Origin: Alistipes montrealensis
Lineage (GTDB): Bacteria; Bacteroidota; Bacteroidia; Bacteroidales; Rikenellaceae
Direction of reading: 5' to 3'
Assembly: GCF_018362775.1 (NCBI RefSeq)
Contig: NZ_JAGYXY010000001.1
Coordinates: 1-64,000, forward strand
DNA: 64,000 nt
Positions within the stretch are counted from its first letter, which is position 1. Each line of letters starts with the position of its first letter. This document shows, piece by piece, positions 1 through 7,805 of the stretch. Below the pieces are notes generated by a model. That model searched no databases and was not told the origin of the DNA. It saw nothing but the letters and a program-made list of their open reading frames with translations. Both the position numbers and the translations under genes were made by a program.

Positions 1-99
1 TTATCAGTCATATTATGCGTTGAATCCTCGTTGATTTTTCGCTGCCCGTAGCGAATAGGGTTATGTCTCGATTCTATAGCCGGTTTTCCATTCGATTTT
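1..99. other. Edge sequence left of the integrase gene
   Basis: No gene is visible. A short inverted repeat (TTCGCT at 38-43, AGCGAA at 50-55) could form a hairpin beyond the integrase stop codon, but no T-run follows it on the minus strand, so it is not a clear terminator. If the integrase is at the end of its element, one attachment site should lie here or just outside the window. Confidence 0.3.
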
Positions 100-1353
100 T
101 CAACGCAGTTTCGTCACCATCTCATTGACCTTGTCCACCGTACGACTGTCCAGCTGGGCCAGATAGAAACGTGTCGTCTGCTCCGAAGTGTGGCCCAAAC
201 CTTCGCTGATATGCGGCATGGGAACGCCCATGCTCCGGGCTTCGGTCGCCCAAGTATGGCGGGCCACATTGAAGGTCAGCTTCCTGCATCCCAGCCTTTT
301 GGAGATTTCTTGGAGCAGAAGCAGATAATATTGCAGGGCCATGCAGTAGAATTTGTACTGCACGGCAGGGGAGAGGGCATTATCCGGATTCTCGTCCGAA
401 TAAGTGGAGAACAGCCGTCCGCGTTTCATGCAGGGCAGAACCCAAGGCGAATCAGCCGTGTCGTACCTGTCGATGATCTCACGCAACTGCGGAGTGATGG
501 CCACATTGAAAGTCTGGTGGGTCTTGTGTCGCCGGTAGTGCAGGGCGCCGTCCCATATTTTGTCCTTTTCGAGGTAGGCCATATCCACGAACGACATTCC
601 CCGCGCGTAGAAACTGAACAGGAACATGTCGCGAGCTTCGTTCAGCAGCGCATCTTCGAAATCCGTACCCGCCAACGTATTCAGCAACTCTCGCGTCACG
701 GCCAGTTTCGGGGTTTTGGCCGGTTTAAACGACACTTCGCGGAATGGATTGCTGCCCTCCGGAGCATAGCCATACTTGCGGGCGCGGTTGTATAACGCCC
801 GCAGGGTCCGCAGGTAGAAACTTACCGTGTTCCGCTGGTTTCCGTGCTGTTCCAGATAATCGCCGAAGGCAGCGATCGTCCGGGAATCGAGCTGCGAGAA
901 GCGGTATCGGGTATTCGGTGCGAATTTTCCCCATGCCCTCATCAGCGACCGGTAGGTGCGTGCCGTACCGAAACGCCCCGTGGTTTCGAGGTCGGCGATC
1001 AGTTTCTCCGCGAATGTCGTCAGGTAATGGTAATCGCTGTTGCATTTATAGAGGTCGGTAATACTTTGCGCCGTATAGGGAGCGCCCGTCTTTTTCAGCT
1101 TGTCGGCGAGGAGGCTCAGTGCCGAAAGGTAAGTTGCGATACTCTCGTTCGCTTCGCGGATCATGTTGCGGTGAGCCTTGGTGCGGTTTGTGGGAATGGC
1201 CCGACACTTTTTCCGGTCGAACTCATCCGGATAGAGACGATAGGGAGTGGTCAGGATGCTGCGGCGACGGTCGTGGATCACTTGGATAATCAAAGCGTAA
1301 CGGCCTTCGCTGTCGGCGCAGTAGTTGAGCCTCGGGGCGATGGATGTTTTCAT
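100..1353 (-). CDS. Tyrosine recombinase (site-specific integrase)
   Basis: This is a 417-residue phage/transposon-type tyrosine recombinase of the kind that moves genomic islands and conjugative transposons in Bacteroidota. The N-terminal part looks like an arm-DNA-binding domain followed by a SAM-like core-binding domain. The C-terminal catalytic domain shows the expected residues: Arg in FYARGMSF, Lys in YRRHKTHQ, the ARHTWAT motif, the GLGH motif and the nucleophilic Tyr in TRFYLAQLD. I chose the ATG at 1353 (MKTSIAPRL) because this is where the arm-binding fold of the family normally begins; the frame is open a further 18 codons upstream. It sits at the left end of an AT-rich island carrying a defence system and is the likely agent that inserted it. 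No excisionase or mobilisation gene accompanies it in the window. Confidence 0.93.
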   Translation of the reverse strand: MKTSIAPRLNYCADSEGRYALIIQVIHDRRRSILTTPYRLYPDEFDRKKCRAIPTNRTKAHRNMIREANESIATYLSALSLLADKLKKTGAPYTAQSITDLYKCNSDYHYLTTFAEKLIADLETTGRFGTARTYRSLMRAWGKFAPNTRYRFSQLDSRTIAAFGDYLEQHGNQRNTVSFYLRTLRALYNRARKYGYAPEGSNPFREVSFKPAKTPKLAVTRELLNTLAGTDFEDALLNEARDMFLFSFYARGMSFVDMAYLEKDKIWDGALHYRRHKTHQTFNVAITPQLREIIDRYDTADSPWVLPCMKRGRLFSTYSDENPDNALSPAVQYKFYCMALQYYLLLLQEISKRLGCRKLTFNVARHTWATEARSMGVPMPHISEGLGHTSEQTTRFYLAQLDSRTVDKVNEMVTKLR

Positions 1354-1923
1354 TTCGTTGTGCTTTAAAGGTTTATAAACTATTCGGATAAACACCCGGT
1401 AAAGCACACGTGAAATACGACTCCTTCCTTGCTACGAACCGTCGGACGGACGTATAAGGGGCGTTGCATTATGGTATATATGATCGAGAATCTCCATGTT
1501 CGTATTTTCGCTTGTATGCCTCCTCGTGTTTACCTGTCAGCCGGTAAATATACTGCTATTTCCCCGTAACAGAATAAATGGAGCAAAATACGGGCCGTGT
1601 TACTTTCCCCCTCTTCATACAACTAATACCAACAATAAATACATTTCTTAGATTAGTTTTATTAATAAATGTGTATATTTACCTAAATTATATTTGTAGA
1701 ATGAGATTTATGAGCAAAAATCAGAGTTAGAATGATGAAGTCGTGTCTTGAATTAGGGAGACTGTAAAAATGGAATGCAAATTATTGTGGAAGTGGCGGC
1801 AAGCAGAGTCAGACAGCGCTACTAAATAATTTGAGAGAGTGATCTTTATAGGTTTTCTAATAAATTGACTTTTAGGTATTAGCATAATTTTATTAAATTT
1901 GTATTTAATAAAAGAAAGGAAGT
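1354..1923. other. Intergenic region between integrase and hamA
   Basis: About 570 bases separate the divergent integrase and hamA genes. Base composition changes here from GC-rich to strongly AT-rich. A TATATTTG box lies at 1689-1696 on the plus strand without a good upstream partner, and a better hamA promoter is at 1871-1901. A 19-codon ORF (1770-1829) is present, but nothing supports it as a gene. No integrase promoter was recognised. Confidence 0.5.
1871..1901 (+). promoter_or_regulatory. Promoter of the hamA-hamB operon
   Basis: A Bacteroidota-type promoter: TTTA at 1871-1874, 19 bases, then TAAATTTG at 1894-1901, which fits TAnnTTTG. Transcription should start near 1906. An AGGAAG tract at 1916-1921 then precedes the ATG at 1924, one of few purine-rich ribosome-site-like stretches in the window. 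Confidence 0.65.
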
Positions 1924-2946
1924 ATGTCTTTTAGATCAGAAGAGGTTTTGATGAATAATATTTCAGAGTCCCAACTTAAGACTTTTTACATTGGATTTGA
2001 TCTGGGAGTTTGTAGAACAACGGAATTTGCGGACATATTAATGGATGCGGTTGTAGACTTTGCATTTGGCTATCACACAGGAATTCTGAAAACCTATGAT
2101 AGGAGGAAACTAATTGAAGCAGCTAAATCAATATATAAAATTGATTCATTCAATGATGTCAAATGGACCTATTTGGACAAAGACTCAGTAATTGATGATA
2201 CCGACTTAAAGGCGGAGGATAAAATAAAAAAGAGAGGCGAGTTTGGAGAACTTATCCTCCATGTTCTCTTGCGAGATTATTTTAATTCAGTTCCTCTGGT
2301 GTCGAAAATATATTTTAAAGATACAGATGGGTTTACTGTGCATGGATTTGATTCGGTACATATAGGACCTAATCTTACAGATCACAAAGTTCCATCTCTT
2401 TATCTGGGTGAATCCAAAATTTACTACAGGAAGGATGGTACAGCAGGGAAGAGTGGCATAGAGGATTTGTTAGAGGATATTAAAACACACTTCAAATGTG
2501 ATTTTTTAAAACGAGAGTTTGCACTACTTGCAAAAAAGAAATACTCTTTTCTACCTATCGAAGAATATCCTGATGAAAATACAAAAACACAGTATGAAAC
2601 CTTTCTCAGCCAAAAGCAATATTGGTTTGACACTTTTCACAAAGTAAGTCAAGGCAGGTATAAATTGGAGGATATTCTTAAATCTGTCACTATACCAATC
2701 ATTTGCACCTATCAATCACAAATATTTGAAAAATGCGCTCACGACATGCATCCTGATTTTTCAAAAGAATTTGAAACAGAAATAAGATTACTTGATGCTG
2801 AATTTAACAAATTAATAGGAGAAATAAAAACAGGAGAGCCGGTTGTCACTAATCTCAATGTTATATTAATCCTCTTTCCTATTCCATCTAAAAAAGAGCT
2901 AATTAAAGTATTACACCAGAAACTTTACAATCAGCAAAATGCATAA
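1924..2946 (+). CDS. hamA: Hachiman defence protein HamA (DUF1837)
   Basis: HamA is the nuclease effector of the Hachiman anti-phage system, in which the HamB helicase is thought to sense damaged or phage-altered DNA and release HamA to degrade DNA. The 340-residue protein shows the DUF1837 pattern: GEFGE near residue 105, HGFDSVH near 140 and LYLGESK near 160. Asp143 with Glu163-x-Lys165 gives a PD-(D/E)xK-like active site, so it looks intact. The start at 1924 follows an AGGAAG tract; an alternative ATG is at 1951. It overlaps hamB by 8 bases, which suggests translational coupling. The gene is AT-rich compared with the chromosome on the right, in keeping with horizontal transfer. Identification is from motifs and gene order and would be settled by a profile search. 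Confidence 0.88.
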   Translation: MSFRSEEVLMNNISESQLKTFYIGFDLGVCRTTEFADILMDAVVDFAFGYHTGILKTYDRRKLIEAAKSIYKIDSFNDVKWTYLDKDSVIDDTDLKAEDKIKKRGEFGELILHVLLRDYFNSVPLVSKIYFKDTDGFTVHGFDSVHIGPNLTDHKVPSLYLGESKIYYRKDGTAGKSGIEDLLEDIKTHFKCDFLKREFALLAKKKYSFLPIEEYPDENTKTQYETFLSQKQYWFDTFHKVSQGRYKLEDILKSVTIPIICTYQSQIFEKCAHDMHPDFSKEFETEIRLLDAEFNKLIGEIKTGEPVVTNLNVILILFPIPSKKELIKVLHQKLYNQQNA

Positions 2947-5128
2947 TATCGAGACTATTATATCAATGCTTGAGGAGTCTCAAGAAATTTCATTTGATGA
3001 TAGCTTTAAGTATGCTCAAGTCTGTCATGCGCTTATAGATGAGCAAAATCCTGATGGTTACAAGTTGGCCATTAATGTTTTAAATAATTGGGGAAAGTTA
3101 CATATATCTAGTAAGGATCTTTGGACTAATGTAATTGAAATAGCGGGATTCTATCCCTATCTACAAAAGGAGCATCTTAAACTTAACAATACCGCCGCCG
3201 AAATAAGAAAAGAGCTACATGGCTCAGAAAACATTCCGGACAAATACTTTCATGATGAACAAAAAAATTTATTAGATCTCCTACATTCAAATAAAAATGT
3301 TATAGTAAGCGCTCCTACAAGTTTTGGCAAGAGTTTATTGATAGAGGAAATTGTCGCGTCAAGACAATATAGGAATATCATAATCATTCAGCCAACACTT
3401 GCATTATTAGATGAAACTAGAAAAAAACTTTTAAAATATAATGATAATTATAAGTTAATAGTAAGGACTACACAAAAACCTTCAGAGGACAAAGGCAATA
3501 TATTTTTATTTACAGCAGAACGAGTAAATGAATATACTCTTTTTGCCAATATAGATTTTCTTGTAATTGATGAATTTTATAAATTAAGCGGACAACGTGA
3601 TGACGAAAGGTCATCCTCTCTGAACAATGCTTTCTATTATCTTTTACAAAAGTTCGCTCCGAAGTTCTATTTACTTGGGCCAAATATTGATGGCATTAGT
3701 GCTGGTTTTGCAGAAACTTACAATGCTATCTTTTACAGAAGTAACTATTCTCTAGTTGATTCACGTGAAATAAATATTTATCAAAAGTATTTGGGGAAAT
3801 TTGGCATTAGTGGAGAGAGAAAAGAATTTAAAGAGAATATTCTTTTTGAGTTATTAGAAACCTTATCTGAAGAGCAAACTATTATCTATTGCTCGTCTCC
3901 AACAAGAGTAAGATTTCTTTCTAAAAAATTTGCTTCTTATCTAGAGGCTAAAGGTAAATCTGTCAGTTCCAATACATATCCTTTGACAGACTGGATTCGT
4001 GAATTTATCTCAGATGATTGGTCTCTTTTGAATACGCTAAAATATGATATTGGCATTCATGACGGCGCTCTGCAAAAACACATAACTACTTCAATAATCA
4101 ATTATTTCAATAATGGCGCCATCAAATACTTATTTTGCACTTCCACTATCATCGAAGGAGTGAATACGAGTGCCAAAAATATAGTCTATTTTGACGCAAA
4201 GAAAGGTTCCAATCAAGTAGACTATTTTGATTATTCAAACATTAAGGGGCGAGCAGGTAGAATGATGGTTCACTATATAGGGAAAATATATAATTTCAAT
4301 CCTCCACCAGAGAAATCCAATATCATTATTGATATTCCATTTTTCCAGCAAAATCCCATAAAAGACGAGGTGCTTATACAGTTAGATGATAGTGATATTC
4401 GAGACAAAAATACTAAACAGTATCAGTCTATTTTGCAAATCCCTACTAAAGAAAGAGAAGTCATAAAACGAAATGGATTAAGTGTTCATGGGCAAAAACA
4501 GATTATAGATATATTATGGGATCAAATATATTCTCAATATGACCTCATATATTGGAATAGTTATCCCAAATATGAGCAGCTCCGGTTTGTTTTAGGACTT
4601 GCATGGGATAAACTTAAAACGCCTGGTGAGAGTATTGCTCCTATGAGTAAAGAACAACTGATTAAAATAACTTTCGATTATGGCATCAATAAAAACATCT
4701 TTTACTTGGTAAATAATCAGTTTAATTACCGTAGAAAACTTGAGACAAATAAAGACAAATTAAGTACTGACTTACGAGATGAGGCAATCCAGTTTGTATT
4801 TCAAGCCATGAAACATTGGTTTCAATACAAGATTCCTAAATGGTTGTCTGTAATGAATGAATTGCAACGTTTTGTGTGTGCAGAAAAACGTATTAGAGCC
4901 GGCAATTATACTTATTATGCAAACTTAATAGAAAATGATTTTATTCGAGAAAATCTAGCAATTCTTCTTGAATATGGCGTGCCTTCTAGTGCCATTCGAA
5001 AACTAGAAAGCTATATTCCTGAGAATATTAATCAAGACGATATCTTAACCTATATAAAAACAAATCGCTTAAATAGTCACAAATGTCTTATCCAATATGA
5101 AAAAGATAAAATAACGGAGAATATATAA
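2939..5128 (+). CDS. hamB: Hachiman defence helicase HamB
   Basis: HamB is the superfamily 2 helicase partner of HamA. In the 729 residues I see Walker A (APTSFGKS, residues 125-132), a DEAD-box variant DEFY at 211-214, the TSTIIEGVN motif and the arginine-finger motif GRAGRM typical of Ski2-like helicases. An N-terminal helical region of about 100 residues precedes the helicase core, and the last 250 residues have no motif I recognise. It starts inside the hamA stop region (8-base overlap) and its own stop codon lies in the loop of a strong terminator, so hamA-hamB is a closed two-gene operon. The protein is full length and no frameshift is visible. The AT-rich codon use matches hamA. Confidence 0.88.
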   Translation: MHNIETIISMLEESQEISFDDSFKYAQVCHALIDEQNPDGYKLAINVLNNWGKLHISSKDLWTNVIEIAGFYPYLQKEHLKLNNTAAEIRKELHGSENIPDKYFHDEQKNLLDLLHSNKNVIVSAPTSFGKSLLIEEIVASRQYRNIIIIQPTLALLDETRKKLLKYNDNYKLIVRTTQKPSEDKGNIFLFTAERVNEYTLFANIDFLVIDEFYKLSGQRDDERSSSLNNAFYYLLQKFAPKFYLLGPNIDGISAGFAETYNAIFYRSNYSLVDSREINIYQKYLGKFGISGERKEFKENILFELLETLSEEQTIIYCSSPTRVRFLSKKFASYLEAKGKSVSSNTYPLTDWIREFISDDWSLLNTLKYDIGIHDGALQKHITTSIINYFNNGAIKYLFCTSTIIEGVNTSAKNIVYFDAKKGSNQVDYFDYSNIKGRAGRMMVHYIGKIYNFNPPPEKSNIIIDIPFFQQNPIKDEVLIQLDDSDIRDKNTKQYQSILQIPTKEREVIKRNGLSVHGQKQIIDILWDQIYSQYDLIYWNSYPKYEQLRFVLGLAWDKLKTPGESIAPMSKEQLIKITFDYGINKNIFYLVNNQFNYRRKLETNKDKLSTDLRDEAIQFVFQAMKHWFQYKIPKWLSVMNELQRFVCAEKRIRAGNYTYYANLIENDFIRENLAILLEYGVPSSAIRKLESYIPENINQDDILTYIKTNRLNSHKCLIQYEKDKITENI

Positions 5129-5144
5129 TCTCCGTTATTTTATC
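5105..5144. terminator. Terminator at the end of hamB
   Basis: A perfect 16-bp stem: GATAAAATAACGGAGA at 5105-5120 pairs with its complement at 5129-5144 around an 8-base loop that contains the hamB stop codon. Because the stem has A-rich and T-rich outer ends it could stop transcription from both hamB and the convergent ATPase gene. Confidence 0.8.
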
Positions 5145-5198
5145 TCTCGTTTCGCCCTACAACTATTTATTATTTATATATCCCATATTATCCTTTAG

Positions 5199-6506
5199 CT
5201 ACATATTCTCTAACGACAATCCTTGCAACTCGATTTCATATTTAGCCAATTCTTTAACTGAATGAACTTTTGATTGAAGAATATTCATGTCTATCTTATT
5301 GGAATTGCGTTTGACTTCGGCAGCTATGGCCGTTTTGTCCAAATCGTTTATGGCGATAACGTCGATCTCGTTTTCTCCCTTGTTATCCCAATAACTGCCG
5401 ATACCGGTTATCCGTTTTTCTTCGGCGATTTTGGCCCGGAAGTATTTCTCCAGAATTAAGCCGCTGTATTGTTCGTAGCCCCGGTCGATAACTTCCCGCA
5501 GCATATCGTATTTCCCCATCTCTATCAACGATTGATTCGGGAAGATAAACCGAAACCAGAACCGAAGGTAATTGTCGTTCAAGCTCCAGCGGTTTTTCCG
5601 ACTCTCCGGCTTAGAAAACATGGGTCTGTTTTTGGTAATCAACGAATATTCCCGCTCCAGATTAGCCAGATAGGCCCCGGTATTTTTACCGATAACAGAG
5701 TCTATTTCGCTTTGCGTGTTTTTTCCGGAAGCAATCAGTTGGAGTATCGAAAAATAGGTTCCATATTCTTTTCCGAATTCCGATACGAGGAGGTCTTTCC
5801 CTTCACCGATAAACGGTGAGTCAGGACTCGTAACCATATCCAGCATCTTGTTTTTCTTTGTAGCCCCCGCCTCCATTAACAAGGCTATGTACTTAGGAAC
5901 TCCTCCCGTGAGCATATATAGACAAAGCAGGTCTTCGGAAGTGTATTTAGGATTGTAGTCGTTCAGGATTTCCTTGATGACTCTGACAGCAAAAGGCTGA
6001 AGCGTAATTTTGGATGTAAGACGACCGAACAGAGGCTCTTTCCGGTTCTCGAAAATTTTCATCATCATCGAGTAGATGGAGCCGGAAGCAATGAAATTTA
6101 TCTTCACTCTACCTTTATACTGATCCCACAAATTCTGAATCTCACTGAATATGGACGAGTTTACGTTGGCGAACTCTTGGAATTCGTCGATGATAAGCGT
6201 ATAATGTTCTTTCGTGCCGAAAATCAATAATTGCTCGAATAAATCCCTAAATCGGGTAATCGTGCCGAAGATCTGTATACCCAATGCTTGTGCTGCATCC
6301 TTTTGGAATTGTTCGCATAGAAGCGGCTCGCTGGTCCGAGATACGAACAAATAGAGATATTTCGTCCCCTTTACGGATTCCAGCAACAACGAGGTCTTCC
6401 CGATGCGGCGACGGCCGACCATTACTGTAAAGCACGCACTTTGTTTAGATTGCTCCCAAGTGCGTCCAAGTATTTCTAATTCCTGTATTCGGTTATAAAA
6501 CTTCAT
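5199..6506 (-). CDS. AAA+ ATPase with DUF234-type C-terminal domain
   Basis: A 435-residue ATPase of the archaeal-ATPase/DUF234 group, found in many bacteria and often on mobile DNA, with no settled function. Walker A is GRRRIGKTS at residues 31-39 and Walker B is LIIDEFQEF near residue 110. A winged-helix-like region follows the ATPase core. The C-terminus holds a PD-(D/E)xK-like pattern (ENEIDVIAI then AAEVKR), which suggests a nuclease-related fold. A TATATTTG box on the minus strand (6541-6548) can serve as its promoter. The gene is convergent with hamB and shares its terminator. It could be an extra defence or toxin-like gene carried by the island, but nothing ties it to Hachiman except position. 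Confidence 0.8.
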   Translation of the reverse strand: MKFYNRIQELEILGRTWEQSKQSACFTVMVGRRRIGKTSLLLESVKGTKYLYLFVSRTSEPLLCEQFQKDAAQALGIQIFGTITRFRDLFEQLLIFGTKEHYTLIIDEFQEFANVNSSIFSEIQNLWDQYKGRVKINFIASGSIYSMMMKIFENRKEPLFGRLTSKITLQPFAVRVIKEILNDYNPKYTSEDLLCLYMLTGGVPKYIALLMEAGATKKNKMLDMVTSPDSPFIGEGKDLLVSEFGKEYGTYFSILQLIASGKNTQSEIDSVIGKNTGAYLANLEREYSLITKNRPMFSKPESRKNRWSLNDNYLRFWFRFIFPNQSLIEMGKYDMLREVIDRGYEQYSGLILEKYFRAKIAEEKRITGIGSYWDNKGENEIDVIAINDLDKTAIAAEVKRNSNKIDMNILQSKVHSVKELAKYEIELQGLSLENM

Positions 6507-6540
6507 GCTTTTTTAATGCCCGTTAATTTAATAAACATTA

Positions 6541-6548
6541 CAAATATA
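6541..6548 (-). promoter_or_regulatory. -7 box for the DUF234 ATPase gene
   Basis: CAAATATA on the plus strand reads TATATTTG on the minus strand, 35 bases before the ATG. No convincing -33 partner is seen. Confidence 0.45.
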
Positions 6549-6588
6549 GAACAAAAAATCGGTTTTATGCTATCTGCCTCCATTTTAT

Positions 6589-6825
6589 TTAATGGCTATT
6601 AAGATAATTGGCATGACATATATTCTTGTAATTTCCAAATCTTCGTTTTACGGTATCTGCATCCGACACTGGACAAAACGAGCGGTCAATATGACATTGA
6701 CGTATCAGAATAGGGGATGAAGGCGTAAATACGGTATTGTCAAAAGGATTTTTATAGGGTTCCGGCAATTTGGAAATATCAATTATCGTACTGCATTTGT
6801 TCGGCATATGGTCATGTAGATACAA
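6589..6825 (-). CDS. Doubtful small ORF (78 residues)
   Basis: An open frame in the AT-rich island between the ATPase gene and a consensus plus-strand promoter. I recognise no domain. There is no promoter box at a suitable distance, no ribosome site and no operon partner. It may be a degraded gene or a chance frame; it is listed because otherwise this 300-base stretch would be empty. Confidence 0.15.
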   Translation of the reverse strand: MYLHDHMPNKCSTIIDISKLPEPYKNPFDNTVFTPSSPILIRQCHIDRSFCPVSDADTVKRRFGNYKNICHANYLNSH

Positions 6826-6864
6826 CCAAATATTAAAAAAATTGAACGTTTTTTGCTTGATTTA

Positions 6865-6895
6865 TTTGCAGTTAAATGTAAAAGTATTATCTTTG
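6865..6895 (+). promoter_or_regulatory. Consensus Bacteroidota promoter for a short transcript
   Basis: TTTG at 6865-6868, exactly 19 bases, then TATCTTTG at 6888-6895. This matches the TTTG-N19-TAnnTTTG consensus perfectly and is one of the two best promoters in the window. The predicted start is close to 6901. Confidence 0.8.
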
Positions 6896-6900
6896 CAATA

Positions 6901-7112
6901 CCGTTCTGAATAAGATTTTGAGAGTGCAAATGATTTGTGGACAGAATGTATCACAGGACATTCAACCCTGACGATTTTAAGTGGAATTTGTTAAAAATCA
7001 ATATAGAACGGAAAACACGGTCAGATTCCCGTTTTCCGCTCACGAAGCCTTGAGAAAGAGGCTGAAATAAAGAGCAAAAACCTTATGTATCAATGATATG
7101 TAAGGTTTTTTC
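6901..7112 (+). ncRNA. Candidate structured non-coding RNA or gene remnant at the island edge
   Basis: A transcript of about 212 bases is bounded by a consensus promoter and a strong terminator. CCGTTCT at its predicted 5' end (6901-6907) pairs with AGAACGG at 7005-7011 and would close a domain containing two hairpins (GAATGT 6944-6949 with ACATTC 6958-6963; GATTTT 6973-6978 with AAAATC 6994-6999). Downstream, CGGAAAAC (7009-7016) pairs with GTTTTCCG (7031-7038) as an alternative to the closing stem, and AGCCT (7046-7050) pairs with AGGCT (7059-7063). I do not recognise tmRNA, RNase P, SRP or 6S RNA. An alternative reading is that the GTG frame 6981-7070 (29 codons, ending just before the terminator) is the 3' remnant of a lost gene. 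Confidence 0.45.
7076..7111 (+). terminator. Rho-independent terminator of the short transcript
   Basis: AAAAACCTTATGTATC (7076-7091) pairs with GATATGTAAGGTTTTT (7095-7110) across a 3-base loop. All 16 positions pair, two as G-U, and the stem ends in a T-run. Confidence 0.85.
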
Positions 7113-7165
7113 GTTTTCAGACCGAAGCTGAAAAAAGCAACGAAAAGCAGGTTTTTAATCCTTAT

Positions 7166-7203
7166 TCGTGACCTAATTTTCAAGTCTTTAAAATAGGTCA
7201 CGA
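7166..7203. repeat. Inverted repeat downstream of the ParB-like gene
   Basis: TCGTGACCTAATTTT (7166-7180) and AAAATAGGTCACGA (7190-7203) are complementary over 14 positions with one unpaired A. No T-run follows on either strand. It lies between the AT-rich island and the GC-rich operon and could be an mRNA-end structure or a protein-binding or junction site. Confidence 0.5.
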
Positions 7204-7232
7204 TAGGATAATATCCGGGACATGTTTTTCAA

Positions 7233-7805
7233 TCAGCGCAGGTTCCCGGCTGTTTCGGCCGTGCCCTCATCGGCGTCGCCGAGGCTGAACTCCTTGTCGG
7301 CAAAGAGTTCGGCAAGGCCCGTGATCTGTTTGAGGCGCAGCAGTTCGTCGCGGTCCATGCCGATATGACGCATGATCCACTGGTCGGACATCCGCGCGCG
7401 GGTCAGTTCGGCAACGATTTCGCTCATCAGTTCGACGTTGTGCGTCCCGCGCGCCCGGTTGTGGCGAATGGTCGAGGCCATGCGGTTCGAAAGGTCCTTT
7501 TCGATCACGGCAACGGGCAACAGTCCCCGTTCACGTTCGTAGATACGTTTCGAGGTTTTGAGCACCAGATAGCGATGGTAGCCGTCCACCAGTTCGTAGC
7601 GGTCTTTTTCGGCGTCGTAATAGCAGACGCACGGCATCGTGTAGCCGTCTTCCCAGATCGAGAGTTCCAGCAGTTTCATTTCGGGCGGCGCGACGACGTT
7701 AGGATTGTAACTGTTCGCCACGACCTTCTCCACCGGCACGGCACGAACGTTATAGACAGGGCTCCGGTAGGTGTTCTTCGTTTGAGATTCGTAGTAACGA
7801 TTCAT
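7233..7805 (-). CDS. ParB/Srx-fold protein, IbrB-like
   Basis: A 190-residue protein with an N-terminal ParB/sulfiredoxin-type domain. The signature DGYHRY (near residue 74) follows a strand-rich region with SYNPN, as in ParB-like nucleases and the E. coli immunoglobulin-binding regulator IbrB. The C-terminal half looks helical, with a possible helix-turn-helix around the segment WIMRHIGMDRDELL. It is the third gene of a GNAT / PAPS-reductase-like / ParB-like operon and its start lies 56 bases inside the preceding gene. Its biochemical role is unknown. It does not look like chromosomal ParB, since it lacks a ParA neighbour and the long dimerisation domain. Confidence 0.8.
   Translation of the reverse strand: MNRYYESQTKNTYRSPVYNVRAVPVEKVVANSYNPNVVAPPEMKLLELSIWEDGYTMPCVCYYDAEKDRYELVDGYHRYLVLKTSKRIYERERGLLPVAVIEKDLSNRMASTIRHNRARGTHNVELMSEIVAELTRARMSDQWIMRHIGMDRDELLRLKQITGLAELFADKEFSLGDADEGTAETAGNLR

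Noticed and set aside
2424..2633. Minus-strand 69-codon frame within hamA
   Set aside because: It lies wholly inside an intact coding gene and has no promoter or homologous motif.
6901..7112. 6S RNA
   Set aside because: The 5' and 3' ends do not pair into the long rod with a central bubble that 6S RNA needs.
1..7232. Direct repeats that could be attL and attR of the island
   Set aside because: No repeat between the left edge and the 6.9-7.2 kb region was found by eye; one site may lie outside the window.
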